Position numbers and translations under genes: made by a program. DNA of 64,000 nt, taken from assembly GCF_034479375.1 (NCBI RefSeq), contig NZ_CP140155.1, forward strand, positions 124,001-188,000, read 5' to 3'. Below are positions 16,971 through 26,745 of this stretch, one piece after another (position 1 is the stretch's first letter; each line of letters opens with the position of its first letter). This stretch comes from Rhodopseudomonas palustris (GTDB lineage Bacteria; Pseudomonadota; Alphaproteobacteria; Rhizobiales; Xanthobacteraceae). The notes under the pieces are model-generated. The model was not told the DNA's origin. It made no database searches and saw only the letters and a program-made list of their open reading frames with translations.

Positions 16971-19232
16971 TCAGAAGTCGAGCTTGGCGCTGACCAGGAA
17001 GGAGCGGCCGGGCTCGTAGAGCGGCCGCACCACGCCTGTGCCGTACTCGAGGCCGTAGGTGCCGCGGGCCGCGTAGTTCCTGTTGAACAGGTTTCTGACT
17101 TCACCCCGCAGCAACAGCGACGGCAGCGCGAACGGGCGATGCTCGACGAAGGCGTTGAGGACTTCGTAGCCTTCGAGCTTGCCGATTCCCGTCACCGGAT
17201 TCAGCAGCTTGTCGTAGTCGAAGACGATTTCGACGTCGCCGCCGAATGTCAGATTCCACGGCACCACGGTATGCGCGAGTTGAAACGTCAGGATGTCGCC
17301 GATCGGCGCCGTGAGATACTGGCCGAGATAGGTGTCGGCCGGCTTGCCGTCGACCTCGGCGTCGGTGCGGGCGAACCGCACCCGCGCGAAACCGTCGCCC
17401 CAGTTGTAGGTGCCGCCGACGTGGAAGCCCTGCGTCTGCACGTCGAAGGCGCGCAGCGCCTGGTTGGCGGCCCAGAGAGGCACGCGCGCGTCGTAGATCT
17501 TGGTCCGGAACACGCCGCCCTCGAAGCGGAAGTCGCCGTAGTGAGCGACCAGTCCGGCGGTGGCGTTGTCGGACGTGACCGACTTGGGGCCGACGCCGTA
17601 GACCCATGCCGGGTTCTGGACGTAGTTCTCGGCGAGCGGAACACCGGCCCAGACGTGCGAGTAGCCCGCCTTGGCGGTGAGGAAGCTGGTCAGTTCATAT
17701 TCGCCGGAGGCGTTGCCGCTGAAGCCCTGGTCGCTCGAGCGAAAGCCGTTGACCCCCTTGAAATCCTGGTGGTCTCCGCGCACGCCGAAGGAGAGCTTGG
17801 TGCGCTCCCAGGGCCGCAGCCGCGCCTGCGCATAGGCGCCGACATTGTCGGCTTTCTCCATCGTCCGATAGCTCACGTCGGTGTATTCGGCGCGGTCCCG
17901 GTAAAAGTCGATGCCGGCGATGACGTCGCCGATGGAAAAGGCGAACTTGTTCTCCAGCTTGCCGTTGAGGCTGTCGCTGATTCCCTGGCTGGTGTAGCTG
18001 TAGGTGTTGAGCGTGGCGCCGGTGTATTGGTCCACCGCGACTTTCGAGCGATTGTAGCCCAGCACGAATTTGGGGTCCCACCAGCCGTCGGGGGATTCGT
18101 TGGTGTAGGTGAAGACGGTGTTCTGCCGGTCGAGCGTGTAGGGGCGCACCAGCGGGGTCGGCCTTCCGCCGATGATCTGCACGGCATTCGCCCGGAACGG
18201 CCGCAGGGCGTCGTCACGCATCTGCTCGTGGCTCAGCGAGAAACGATGGCCCTCGAGGCTCTGATAGGCGATCTTGCCGAGCCCACTCAGAAAATTGGTC
18301 GCGGTGCCGAGCACCTCCTGGCCGTTGCCGGCCTTGAACTCGCTTCCCTTGGCATAGGTGAAGGAGCCGAGCGCTTCGAAGCCGCCCTGGCGCGTGTAGC
18401 TGGTGAGATTGTTGGTCGAGGTGTTGCCGTTGAAGTTGAACGTCGATTTGATCGAGCCGCCGAAGCCGTCATTGGGCAGGAAGTCCCGCGCATCCTTGGT
18501 CACATAGGCGATCGCGCCGCCGAGCGCGCCGGGGCCGGCATCGGCGGGCGCCACGCCCGCATCGACCCGCACCGCCTTGAGCAGGCTGGGGTCGATCATC
18601 GTCGTCGCATTGTGGTGAAAGACCTTGTTGTTCTGACGCGAGCCGTCGATCGAGACCGCGAGATTGGTTTCCTCGATGCCCTGCACGTAGAGTTTCTGCG
18701 ACATCGGCAGCGAGGAGCCGACGATGACGCTCGGCTCGCCGCGAAACACGCCCTTGAGGTCGGTCGCATTGCGGCGCTCGATATCGACGCTCGTGATATT
18801 GATCTCGCTGACGCCGTCGCGGCCGATCCCCTGGCCGGCGCCCGTGACGCTGATCGTATCCAGCGCGATGCCGCCGCCCGCCACCGCGCCGCCGCCGGCG
18901 CCCGGCGCCTCGATCGCGACCGTGCGCGGCCCGGTGAAGCGATAGTTCAGGCCGGAGCCGGCCAGAATCGTCCGCAGCGCCGTGTCGGCGGGATATCGGC
19001 CGCTCACCACCTGGGACGTGCCGCCGATCGCGCCCGCGCCCTGATGCACCACCTGGATCCCGGTCGCAGCCGTGAAGTCCGCAAGCGCGGCGAGGCGCGA
19101 TTTGGCCGGAATACTGAAATTATAGGCGTTGTTCGCCTGCGCCCGCGCTTCGGGCACAGCGGCAACGGCAAGCGCCACTGCAATCATCGATACGCCGCAG
19201 TTCAACACGGCAGCACTTGCGAATTTCCGCAT
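16971..19232 (-). CDS. TonB-dependent receptor with STN signalling domain
   Basis: A 753-residue outer-membrane receptor. The signal peptide ends near EARAQ. An STN (secretin/TonB N-terminal) domain follows at about residues 35-100 (NFSIPAKSRLAALADF, TDTALRTILAGSGLNYRF-like), then a plug with KLYVQGIEETNLAVSIDGS and GPGALGGAIAYVTKDA, then the barrel ending SFLVSAKLDF. The plug resembles heme/hemoglobin-type TonB receptors, but the location argues for a siderophore. An STN domain marks a receptor that signals to a FecR anti-sigma factor, whose gene is 100 bp upstream in the same direction. The ATG at 19232 is preferred over a TTG at 19292. Confidence 0.88.
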   Translation of the reverse strand: MRKFASAAVLNCGVSMIAVALAVAAVPEARAQANNAYNFSIPAKSRLAALADFTAATGIQVVHQGAGAIGGTSQVVSGRYPADTALRTILAGSGLNYRFTGPRTVAIEAPGAGGGAVAGGGIALDTISVTGAGQGIGRDGVSEINITSVDIERRNATDLKGVFRGEPSVIVGSSLPMSQKLYVQGIEETNLAVSIDGSRQNNKVFHHNATTMIDPSLLKAVRVDAGVAPADAGPGALGGAIAYVTKDARDFLPNDGFGGSIKSTFNFNGNTSTNNLTSYTRQGGFEALGSFTYAKGSEFKAGNGQEVLGTATNFLSGLGKIAYQSLEGHRFSLSHEQMRDDALRPFRANAVQIIGGRPTPLVRPYTLDRQNTVFTYTNESPDGWWDPKFVLGYNRSKVAVDQYTGATLNTYSYTSQGISDSLNGKLENKFAFSIGDVIAGIDFYRDRAEYTDVSYRTMEKADNVGAYAQARLRPWERTKLSFGVRGDHQDFKGVNGFRSSDQGFSGNASGEYELTSFLTAKAGYSHVWAGVPLAENYVQNPAWVYGVGPKSVTSDNATAGLVAHYGDFRFEGGVFRTKIYDARVPLWAANQALRAFDVQTQGFHVGGTYNWGDGFARVRFARTDAEVDGKPADTYLGQYLTAPIGDILTFQLAHTVVPWNLTFGGDVEIVFDYDKLLNPVTGIGKLEGYEVLNAFVEHRPFALPSLLLRGEVRNLFNRNYAARGTYGLEYGTGVVRPLYEPGRSFLVSAKLDF

Positions 19233-19332
19233 GGTCTCGAGGTCCCCCACTCCGCTCGGGGCACGCAATTGACGGCCCCTCCCGTTGTTCAACGGGCAGG
19301 TCGGGCAAACCCCGCAAAAATACTGGAGACCC

Positions 19333-20319
19333 TCAGCGATAGATCAGCGTCGCGAAGCCCGGGACGGACACTGTGCGGAGCCCGAGCGCGCTGCGTAGGG
19401 CTTCCAGCACCGCGCCGGGTTCGTCGGTGCGGAACGCTCCGGACAGCGTCAGGCGCTTCAGCTCCGGATCGGCGATCAGCACGCGGCCGGGCGCCATTTT
19501 GTCGAGCTCTTCCACAACCTGGGAGAGCGGAGCGCGATCGAGAATGATCAGCCCCCGCCGCCATGCGAACATCTGCTCCGGATCGACGGGCACCGGTGCG
19601 CCGAGCATTCCGTCCTGAAGCGCAACGCGCTGCCAGGCCGTCAGCTTGACCCGACCATGTTGGTTTTCGACGGCGGACACCGCGACTTCGCCACGTTCGA
19701 CAGTGACCGCGGCGGCCTCTCGGTTGACCTCGAAGGCGGTGCCGAGCACCCGGGTCTCGACGCGTCCGGCATGCACCGTGAAGGGCCGCGCCGGATCGCT
19801 GGTCACATCGAACCAGACCCGGCCGCGCAGCATGGTGACTTCGCGGCGCTCGCCGTCCATGCGGCTCTTGAGTGCGGTGTCGCCATCGAGAAAGGCGAGG
19901 GTGCCGTCGGCGAGACTTACTTCAATCCGCTCGCCGGGATGCGTCGCGACATCGGCGAACGCCCGGTCGATCAGGCCGGGATCGCGCCACACCGCCAGTC
20001 CGCCCGCCAGCGCCACGAGAACGACGGCGGCAGTCGCGAGTCGGGATCCCGTCGCGAACCATCTGCGCGGCCGCGGCGCGACGTCGGCGGAGCGATGCCA
20101 GCCGGTGGCAGCGAGTTCCGCGGCGGGCTGATCGAGCGCGCCCCACAATTCCGATACGTCGCGGATCGCATCGCGATGGGCGGGGTCGGCCATCAGCCAG
20201 TCCCGGTAAGCCCGCCGGGTGTCGTCGGAGGCGAGGGGATTCTGGAGACGCACGAACCACTCGGTCGCCTCCCGCGACGTCCGCTCCCGGTCCTTGCTGT
20301 CATCGGATGCGAAATTCAT
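19333..20319 (-). CDS. fecR: FecR-family anti-sigma factor
   Basis: A 328-residue inner-membrane regulator. The N-terminal cytoplasmic FecR domain contains EATEWFVRLQNPLASDDTRRAY and FRxWLxADPAHRDAI-like residues. One membrane helix follows (LATAAVVLVALAGGLAVW, about 105-122). The periplasmic part has the FecR core (GERIEVSLADGT, FDVTSDPARPFTVHAG, VLGTAFEVN) and a C-terminal secretin-like domain. It would receive the signal from the STN receptor encoded just downstream and control an ECF sigma factor. No sigma gene adjoins it. The only candidate in the window is 10 kb away at 30537. Confidence 0.88.
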   Translation of the reverse strand: MNFASDDSKDRERTSREATEWFVRLQNPLASDDTRRAYRDWLMADPAHRDAIRDVSELWGALDQPAAELAATGWHRSADVAPRPRRWFATGSRLATAAVVLVALAGGLAVWRDPGLIDRAFADVATHPGERIEVSLADGTLAFLDGDTALKSRMDGERREVTMLRGRVWFDVTSDPARPFTVHAGRVETRVLGTAFEVNREAAAVTVERGEVAVSAVENQHGRVKLTAWQRVALQDGMLGAPVPVDPEQMFAWRRGLIILDRAPLSQVVEELDKMAPGRVLIADPELKRLTLSGAFRTDEPGAVLEALRSALGLRTVSVPGFATLIYR

Positions 20320-20509
20320 CGCCACGCGTTCTCTCGCAAAAGCGTCTGCTGTTGTGGCAAGCGCCGCTCTTCTATGCCGCACCGCGAACGACCCCAAGCG
20401 GGGATGATTGACGACGTTCGGCCTGGGTCCGCGAGGCCATCACCGATCCCGGCGCGGCATGGGATCAGTTGAAAACTCGCAATTTGGAATTGTCCGAAGC
20501 ATCTTTTCA

Positions 20510-21268
20510 CTACAGGTGATTCAGCACAATCGGTTTCCCGCAATAGGTCTCGACCGGCATGTCATAGCCGAAGATCCGCCGCAGGCTTGCGGTATTGGCG
20601 ATCTGATCGGGGGAGCCATTCGCAATCACGGCGCCGCCTTTCATGGCCACGATGTGGTCCGCATAGGTCACGGCCTGATTGATGTCGTGGAGCACGATCA
20701 CGATCGCGCGGCGCTCGCTGTCGGCGACTTCGCGCAAGGAGCGCATCAGTTCGCGGGCATAGAACATGTCGAGATTGTTGAGCGGCTCGTCGAGCAGCAG
20801 CCACCGCGTGCCCTGGCAGAACGTCATCGCCACCAGCACGAGCTGCCGCTGTCCGCCCGACAGTGTATCGATGAAGCGGTCGGCGAAGGCGGTCAGGTCG
20901 AAGCGCTCGAGCGCGGCCTGCGTCAGCGCCCGGTCCTCGTCCGTGGCGCGGCCGTTGTTGTGCGGAAAGCGGCCGAACGCCACCAGCTCGCGCACCCTGA
21001 GGCGGCTGGCGATCGCCGGATCCTGGCGCAGGATCGCCAGCGTGCGCGCCAGCACGCGGCTGGGAGTGTGACCGATCGGCAGCCCGTCGACGCTGATCGA
21101 ACCGGTCTGGATCGGCTGAAGCCGCGCGATCAGCGACAGCAGGCTCGACTTGCCCGCGCCGTTCGGGCCGATCAAGGCGGTGACGCCGGTCTCTGGAATC
21201 TCCAGATTGATGTCCCGCAGGATCGCCGCGCCCTGATAGGCGAGCGAGATGTTCTTCACGACGATCAT
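20510..21268 (-). CDS. Ferric-siderophore ABC transporter ATPase (YclP/VctC-like)
   Basis: A 252-residue ATPase of the iron-chelate family. Visible motifs are Walker A GPNGAGKSS, signature LSGGQRQLV, Walker B LLLDEPLNNLD and the H-loop VLHDINQAV. It overlaps the second permease by ATGA and completes a four-gene importer. Its closest recognisable relatives are the ATPases of petrobactin/catecholate systems (YclP, VctC, CeuD). A 190-bp gap separates it from fecR downstream. In that gap I see no terminator. Confidence 0.9.
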   Translation of the reverse strand: MIVVKNISLAYQGAAILRDINLEIPETGVTALIGPNGAGKSSLLSLIARLQPIQTGSISVDGLPIGHTPSRVLARTLAILRQDPAIASRLRVRELVAFGRFPHNNGRATDEDRALTQAALERFDLTAFADRFIDTLSGGQRQLVLVAMTFCQGTRWLLLDEPLNNLDMFYARELMRSLREVADSERRAIVIVLHDINQAVTYADHIVAMKGGAVIANGSPDQIANTASLRRIFGYDMPVETYCGKPIVLNHL

Positions 21269-22215
21269 CGCCGCACTCCATGGAGAAGCATTGCGAGGAA
21301 GACGAGGCCACCGACGAATTCGATGACGACGCCCAGCGTGGAGACGCCGCCCAATCCATGCTGCAGAATGGTCTGACCGCCGACAAGCACGATGATCGCC
21401 ACCAGCGCTGCGGCGGGCAGCAGGATCGCATGACGGCGGGTGTCGATCAGCCGCTCGCCCAACGCCACCACGAGCAGGCCGAAGAACGCTACCGGCCCGA
21501 CCAGCGCGGTGGAGACGGCGACCAGTGCGGCGACCAGCATGATCAGGCCGGCGACGACGCGGGTCCATTCGAGGCCGAGGCCCGTCGCGGTGTCGCGCCC
21601 GAGTGCAAGAACATCCAGCACGTGGCGCATCCGCCAGGCGATCGCGATCCCGATCGATGACAACACGCCGGCCGCGAGCAGGAGCTCGCCGTGAATCTTG
21701 CCGAACCCGGCATAGCTCGCGCCTTGCAGCAGGGCGAAGTCGTTGGGGTCGATCAGGCGCGCGAGCAGCGACGACAGGCTCCGGAACAGCACGCCGATGG
21801 TGACGCCCGCCAGCAGCATCAGGATCAGGTCGACGCGCGACCTCAGCAAAGGCAGGAACAGCAGCGCCGCGAGCGCGACCATCACCAGCGCCTCGCCGGC
21901 AAATTTGAGTCGTGGGTCGAGTGACGCGAAGCCGAGCCCGCCGACCGCAAACACCAGCAGCGACTGGCTGAACACGTAGAGCGCGTCGAGCCCCATGATC
22001 GACGGCGTCAGGATCCGGTTCGCCGTCACGGTCTGAAACACCACCGTCGAGACGGCGATGGAAATCGCGACGAGCACCAGGGCGAGCAGGCGTGTACTGC
22101 GCAGTTCGAGTGCGAAGGCTATATTGCCGCGGAGTCCGATCGTCATGAAGGCGCCGATGCAGGCGAGTGCAGTCAGGCCGAGGGCCGCCAGCACGATCGT
22201 GGAGCGATCACGCAT
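21265..22215 (-). CDS. Ferric-siderophore ABC transporter permease 2 (YclO/CeuC-like)
   Basis: A 316-residue FecCD-family permease with about nine membrane segments. MRDRSTIVLAALGLTALACIG opens the protein, and the FecCD signatures GRDTATGLGLEW and GPVAFFGLLV are seen. Its start overlaps the end of permease 1 by 8 bp and its stop overlaps the ATPase start, so it is tightly coupled. With permease 1 it forms a heterodimeric channel in the inner membrane for the ferric siderophore. Confidence 0.9.
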   Translation of the reverse strand: MRDRSTIVLAALGLTALACIGAFMTIGLRGNIAFALELRSTRLLALVLVAISIAVSTVVFQTVTANRILTPSIMGLDALYVFSQSLLVFAVGGLGFASLDPRLKFAGEALVMVALAALLFLPLLRSRVDLILMLLAGVTIGVLFRSLSSLLARLIDPNDFALLQGASYAGFGKIHGELLLAAGVLSSIGIAIAWRMRHVLDVLALGRDTATGLGLEWTRVVAGLIMLVAALVAVSTALVGPVAFFGLLVVALGERLIDTRRHAILLPAAALVAIIVLVGGQTILQHGLGGVSTLGVVIEFVGGLVFLAMLLHGVRR

Positions 22216-23185
22216 GGGCCGGCCTGCGAAACAGCAGCCAGAGGAAGGCCGCGGCGCCGACCACGCCGAGCACGGTGCCGACGGGGATCTCGTAGGGAAA
22301 GCGCAGCAGCCGGCCGACGATGTCGCAGACCAGAACCAGCGCTGCGCCGCTGCCCGCCACCCAGGGGATCGCCGACCGCATGTTGTCGCCCATCAGCCGC
22401 GAAACCATGTTGGGCACGACCAAGCCGACGAACGGAATCAGCCCGACCACTACGACGGTCAGCGCGGTGACGACCGAAATGATGACGAGGCCGATCTGCA
22501 TCATCCGGGCATAGTCGAGGCCCAACCCGACGCTGACGTCGCGCCCGAGTGACATCAGGGTGAAGCGGTCGGCGAAGATCCATGTCGCCGCCAGCATCGC
22601 GGCCGAGACCCACAGCAGTTCGTAGCGCCCGCGTAGCACGCCCGAGAACTCGCCACTGGTCCAGATCTCGACGAACTGAAGAAGATCGGCATGCCAGGCC
22701 ACGAAGGTGACGGCGGCGCCGACGACACCGCCATAGACCAGCCCGAACAGCGGCACGAGGAAGGGCTGCGTCGGCGGCAGCCGATGCGCGATCGACAGGA
22801 ACAACGATGTCCCGGCGAGCGCGGTCAGGCTTGCGACGAGAGTTTTCAGGGCGATCGAGGCCGACGGCATCAAGAGCGTGACGAGCAGGATGCCGAGCGC
22901 GGCGCTCTGGCCGGTGCCCGCGGTCGTCGGCTCGACAAAACGATTGCGCGCCAGCGTCTGCATCACGAGGCCTGCGATCGCGAGGCCGGCCCCCGTCAGC
23001 ACGGCGGCGAGCGTTCGCGGCAGGCGACTGGCCGCGATGAGATAGAGCGCATCGGGATCGGTGAAGGCGCCGCCGAGTGAGACCTCGCCGACGCCCACGA
23101 ACAGACTCGTGACGAACAGCCCTGCCAGCACCAGAAGCGCGGCCGCGCCGACAGGGCGCCCGACCGCCTGTTCGACGGGCATCAT
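22208..23185 (-). CDS. Ferric-siderophore ABC transporter permease 1 (YclN/CeuB-like)
   Basis: A 325-residue FecCD-family permease with about nine membrane segments. FecCD hallmarks are SRLPRTLAAVLTGAGLAIAG near the N-terminus, MQTLARNRFVEPTTAGTGQ, GRDVSVGLGLDY and IPFVGLVVPN. Its start overlaps the binding-protein stop as ATGA. Having two distinct permease genes instead of one fused or homodimeric permease matches the YclNOPQ/CeuBCDE/VctPDGC group, which handles petrobactin and catecholates. Confidence 0.9.
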   Translation of the reverse strand: MMPVEQAVGRPVGAAALLVLAGLFVTSLFVGVGEVSLGGAFTDPDALYLIAASRLPRTLAAVLTGAGLAIAGLVMQTLARNRFVEPTTAGTGQSAALGILLVTLLMPSASIALKTLVASLTALAGTSLFLSIAHRLPPTQPFLVPLFGLVYGGVVGAAVTFVAWHADLLQFVEIWTSGEFSGVLRGRYELLWVSAAMLAATWIFADRFTLMSLGRDVSVGLGLDYARMMQIGLVIISVVTALTVVVVGLIPFVGLVVPNMVSRLMGDNMRSAIPWVAGSGAALVLVCDIVGRLLRFPYEIPVGTVLGVVGAAAFLWLLFRRPAHA

Positions 23186-24087
23186 TGCGTGGCCGAAAAT
23201 CCGCGGGTGATCGCCGCGAGCACGCGGGTCATGGCCTGGATGCCGCCTCCCGCAATGTACAGATCGGCCGCGGGAAGATAGATCACGCGGCCCTGCTTCC
23301 AGGCCTTGGTGCTCCGCACAAGCTCATTGTCGAGCGTCGCACGCGCCTGGCTGTCGCCGGCGCCGATCGCGAGCGCGCGATCGACCACGATCAGCCAGTC
23401 GGGGTCGGCCTTGCGGACGAATTCGAACGACACCGCCTCGCCGTGTATTCCGGGACCCATCGAGGTCACTGCGGGTTCGATGCCGAGCGTCGCGTGCAGC
23501 CAGCCGAACCGCGACCCGACGCCGAAGGCGGAGATCTTGGGCCCGTTCGTCATCAGGATCAGCGCCCGACCCTTGTCCTTCGCCGCCTCGCGCGCGGCGG
23601 CGACGGCGGCAACGAACGTCCGCTGCGCCTCGCGCGCCGCCTGCTCGCGGCCGAACAGCCGGCCATAGGTGTCGAGGCGCGCTTCAGCGTCCTTGATGAG
23701 ATCCTGTCCGTCGATCGACATGTCGATGGTCGGTGCGACGCGCGAGGTCTGTTGCAGTTTCGGCGAAGAGCGTCCGCCGAGAATGATCAGATCGGGGCCG
23801 AGTGCGCTGAGGGCTTCGAGGTCCGGTTCGAACAGAGTGCCGACGACTTCCGCGCCGGCGGCGGCCTTCTTCAGCTCGGGCAGATAGACCCGATCCGGCA
23901 CGCCGGCGGCTTTCACCCCGAGCAGATCGAGCGTGTCGAGCGCCGCCATGTCGAACACCGCGACGCGTCGAGGCTTGGCCTGCAGCGCCACCACCCCGCG
24001 CGCCGTGCTGACATCGACCGACTCGGCGAAGGCCGCTGCCGGAAGAACGAAGGCGGCCAGAATAGCGATCAACCGGATCATGAACAT
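23182..24087 (-). CDS. Siderophore-binding periplasmic protein (CeuE/YclQ/VctP-like)
   Basis: A 301-residue secreted binding protein. The signal peptide (MIRLIAILAAFVLPAAAFA) is followed by a TroA/FecB-like bilobed domain. AVFDMAALDTLDLLG, VGTLFEPDLEALSALGPDLIILGGRSS and APTIDMSID are the features that set the CeuE/YclQ group apart; that group binds petrobactin and other catecholates. The ATG at 24087 is preferred, with AAAGG seven bases upstream. It starts 82 bp after the last biosynthesis gene, so uptake and synthesis genes are likely one transcript. Confidence 0.88.
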   Translation of the reverse strand: MFMIRLIAILAAFVLPAAAFAESVDVSTARGVVALQAKPRRVAVFDMAALDTLDLLGVKAAGVPDRVYLPELKKAAAGAEVVGTLFEPDLEALSALGPDLIILGGRSSPKLQQTSRVAPTIDMSIDGQDLIKDAEARLDTYGRLFGREQAAREAQRTFVAAVAAAREAAKDKGRALILMTNGPKISAFGVGSRFGWLHATLGIEPAVTSMGPGIHGEAVSFEFVRKADPDWLIVVDRALAIGAGDSQARATLDNELVRSTKAWKQGRVIYLPAADLYIAGGGIQAMTRVLAAITRGFSATQ

Positions 24088-24169
24088 GGATTGCCTTTGA
24101 ACAGAACGTAGCCGCAAGCGCGGCAAGGGGCGATGATCACGGCGTGGCGGAGACTGCATACCGGGAGGC

Positions 24170-25480
24170 TCATCCTGCTGCCAGTCGGCTATCGGACGAG
24201 GGCACAAGCATGAAGCCCTGGTCGACGCACCAGTCGAGGAACGCCGCGTGCAGCCGCGACTTGATGGCGGCTTCGAGCGCGTCGAGACGATCGAGCGTTT
24301 CGAAGATCTTCGCCGCATGGCAATGGTCGTGGGTCTGCGCCAGTCGCAGGATCGCGAAATGCAGGCCCTTCAGGCCGAGCGCGAGCTCTTCGATTTCGTC
24401 GCACCAATGCAGGAACTCGCCGTTCGGCAGGCGCAGTTCTCGCCAAAAGTAAGCGAAGCCGTGCTCATAGGCCCATTTACGGATCGAGATCACCGGCAGC
24501 TCGCGCAGAGCGATGTCCAGCTCCTCCACGCAGAGACCATTGCGACCCTCGACATGCGCCGTAACGATATCCCGCACACGGCGGATCAAGGGATTGTCGT
24601 CGGCAATGAAGCACGCGAGGAAAAAATCGCGGATGTCCGCGGCCGCGGGCCGTCTCACCGCGCTGCGGTCGAACACGTAGCCGCCCGCGACGCTCGGCTG
24701 GGCGATGGCGTTGAGCAGACGCTCGCGCGCGATCGGGCCTTCCCAGCGAAAATCCGGATCGCGCACCTGCCAGATCTCGGGATCTTCTGTCGGCTCCACC
24801 ATGAGATAGTGCGGGAAGGGATTCTGGTTGAACTTGTTCTCCCGCTCGGGCAGGTGAAACATGTCCAGCATCACCATCACGCTTTCGGTCGGACGGTGAG
24901 CGGCCATCAGGCCGAGCAGCTTGTCCAGATTGGCTTGCTTCGATGCGGAATGGTCGTACCACTCGGTGATCCGCGCGCCGTAGAGCCGCTGAAACCAGCG
25001 GCGGAAGAAATCATGGCTGATCTGCGGCGTGTGATACAGCAGTTGGTAGCGCTCGGAGACGGCGAAGTCCGCGTCCCAGATGCTGAAATACATCGGCCGG
25101 TGATCGAACCCGGCCGCCTTCACCGCGTCGCACAGGCACGAGACGAAGCAGTGGACCTTGATGTCCTGATAGACCTCGCCGTGCACGTCGGGCTCGGCGG
25201 TGTCGGCCGCGGTCGTCGCGTCCTTGGGGGCAGGCATCTCGTCGGCCAGCAAGGCCGCGAGATCGCCCACCGTCTCGATGTCCGCGCCGGCGACGATCTC
25301 CTCGGGTGCGGGAAGGCCGTGGTCCAGCTCCAGATGCAGAAACAGGTTCAGCATCAAGACGGAGTCGAGATACAGATCGGCGTTCAGCCGCGATTGCGGG
25401 CCGAAGCCGTCGAGGTGTTTGTTGTCCATCCGCTCGGCGAGCACGGTGCGGATCGCGGCGACGATCTCCTCGCGGGTCAT
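24170..25480 (-). CDS. Fused AsbD-AsbE: aryl carrier protein plus petrobactin condensing enzyme
   Basis: A 436-residue protein. Residues 1-82 form an acyl-carrier domain with the phosphopantetheine Ser in LYLDSVLM (Ser40). An Ala/Pro/Thr/Asp linker (82-105) leads to an AsbE-like domain (about 106-436; DIKVHCFVSCLCDAVKAAGFDHRP, FSIWDADF, MVMLDMFHLPERENKF). In Bacillus anthracis, AsbD (about 91 residues) carries 3,4-dihydroxybenzoate and AsbE joins it to a polyamine amine; they are separate proteins there. The combined length fits a simple fusion. The start overlaps the asbC stop as ATGA. The carrier needs a phosphopantetheinyl transferase from elsewhere. Confidence 0.85.
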   Translation of the reverse strand: MTREEIVAAIRTVLAERMDNKHLDGFGPQSRLNADLYLDSVLMLNLFLHLELDHGLPAPEEIVAGADIETVGDLAALLADEMPAPKDATTAADTAEPDVHGEVYQDIKVHCFVSCLCDAVKAAGFDHRPMYFSIWDADFAVSERYQLLYHTPQISHDFFRRWFQRLYGARITEWYDHSASKQANLDKLLGLMAAHRPTESVMVMLDMFHLPERENKFNQNPFPHYLMVEPTEDPEIWQVRDPDFRWEGPIARERLLNAIAQPSVAGGYVFDRSAVRRPAAADIRDFFLACFIADDNPLIRRVRDIVTAHVEGRNGLCVEELDIALRELPVISIRKWAYEHGFAYFWRELRLPNGEFLHWCDEIEELALGLKGLHFAILRLAQTHDHCHAAKIFETLDRLDALEAAIKSRLHAAFLDWCVDQGFMLVPSSDSRLAAG

Positions 25481-26745
25481 GCCATGGCCTCCGCGGCGAT
25501 CCGCTCCAGCCGGCCATCCGCATAGAGGGTCGCGATCGCGCGCCGGTTGATCTTGCCGTTCGCCTGCCGCGGCACACGGGCGACGCGCATCGTTTCCATC
25601 GGCACCTGGTGCGCGGCGAGGTTCTGCGCGCACCATTCGCGCAGGCTCGCGGGCGCGATGGCGTGCTCGGCGCTGAAGGCGAGGGCCACCCGCTCGCCCG
25701 CGAACGGGTCGAGCTTGCGGAAAGCCACCGCATCGGTCACGCCCGGCATCGCCATCACCACGTCCTCGACCTCGCGCGGATAGACGTTGAGACCGGAAAC
25801 GCTGATCGTGTCGTCGAGCCTGGCGACGAAGACGAGGGTTCCGTCGGCCTTCAAGTAACCGAGATCGGCAGTGTGAATCTCGTGCTCGCCCGCGCGCACC
25901 ACGATCTCCCGCGGGGCGTCGGCCGTGCCGGTGTCGACGCTGAGATGTGGCAGCGGATGTCCCATCTCATCGGCGGCAGCGAGGTCGGGATTGATCGCGA
26001 TGCATCCCGCTTCCGAGCAGCCGTATTGCTGGAACAGATGTCTGGTCCGGCCGCGGATCGCGGCGAACCAGCTTTCCGGCAGCAGCGTGCCCGACGTCAT
26101 GGCGGCGAAGATCGTCTCGCCGGCCGGCAGCAGCCGGGCGATCGTGTGCAGCATGGCGGGCGATGAATACAGCAGCGGCCGTCGTGTCTCGCGCAGGCGA
26201 GCGATCAGGAATTTCGGGTTGCCGGTGTTGAGCACATGCGGGACCTGGCCGCGCCTCAGCGCCACGAGCACGCCGCAGATCAGGCCATAGGAATGCGTGA
26301 CCGGGCAGGCGACCACGGGAGTCATGTCCTCCGGCTCACGGAAGAACGAGACGTAGCTCTCGATCTCGCGGTCGATCTCGGCCCAGCTCCGCGCGATCCG
26401 CTTCGGCTCGCCGGTGGTGCCGGAGGTCGTCTGCAGCAAACGTCCCGGGCCCGGAGCGCCGCCTTCGAGTTTTTCGATCGCGTAACCATCGCAGATCAGC
26501 CGATCGCAGCCCGCGTCGATCGCCGTTCGGCGCGCCGCCGCGCGCGGCGTCGAGGGGTGGATCGGCAGGATGCTGGCGCCGGCCTCGCGGATCGCGAACA
26601 ACAGCGCCAGGAATTCGGCGGTGTCGGACAGGCACACCGCGTAGCTGAGGTCCGCGCCTTCCGCGAGCCCTGTGGCCAGCGCGGCGCGTTCGCTCATGGC
26701 CTGCATGAGGGCGCGATCGTAGTGCTTGTCGTCGATATGGATCAT
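25477..26745 (-). CDS. asbC: Aryl-AMP ligase, AsbC-like (3,4-dihydroxybenzoate activation)
   Basis: A 422-residue cytoplasmic member of the ANL adenylating family, short like AsbC (about 412). The A3 ATP loop TTSGTTGEPKRI is at about 105-116. QQYGCSEAG (A5), TADLGYL with DDTISVSGLNVYPREVED (A7-A8) and a C-terminal Lys in NGKINRRAI (A10) complete the core. It would activate 3,4-dihydroxybenzoate as an adenylate and load it on the AsbD domain encoded next. It overlaps both neighbours by four bases. Substrate choice is inferred from the complete asb set. Confidence 0.88.
   Translation of the reverse strand: MIHIDDKHYDRALMQAMSERAALATGLAEGADLSYAVCLSDTAEFLALLFAIREAGASILPIHPSTPRAAARRTAIDAGCDRLICDGYAIEKLEGGAPGPGRLLQTTSGTTGEPKRIARSWAEIDREIESYVSFFREPEDMTPVVACPVTHSYGLICGVLVALRRGQVPHVLNTGNPKFLIARLRETRRPLLYSSPAMLHTIARLLPAGETIFAAMTSGTLLPESWFAAIRGRTRHLFQQYGCSEAGCIAINPDLAAADEMGHPLPHLSVDTGTADAPREIVVRAGEHEIHTADLGYLKADGTLVFVARLDDTISVSGLNVYPREVEDVVMAMPGVTDAVAFRKLDPFAGERVALAFSAEHAIAPASLREWCAQNLAAHQVPMETMRVARVPRQANGKINRRAIATLYADGRLERIAAEAMA

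Noticed and set aside
16971..19232. Calling the STN receptor a heme receptor
   Set aside because: The plug resembles heme-type receptors, but there are no heme-handling genes (hmu/has) nearby and the gene is embedded in a siderophore operon, so only the general receptor call is kept.
16899..19547. An 882-codon open frame on the plus strand opposite the STN receptor
   Set aside because: The composition is low-complexity and the frame is antisense to a receptor with complete signal peptide, plug and C-terminal signature.
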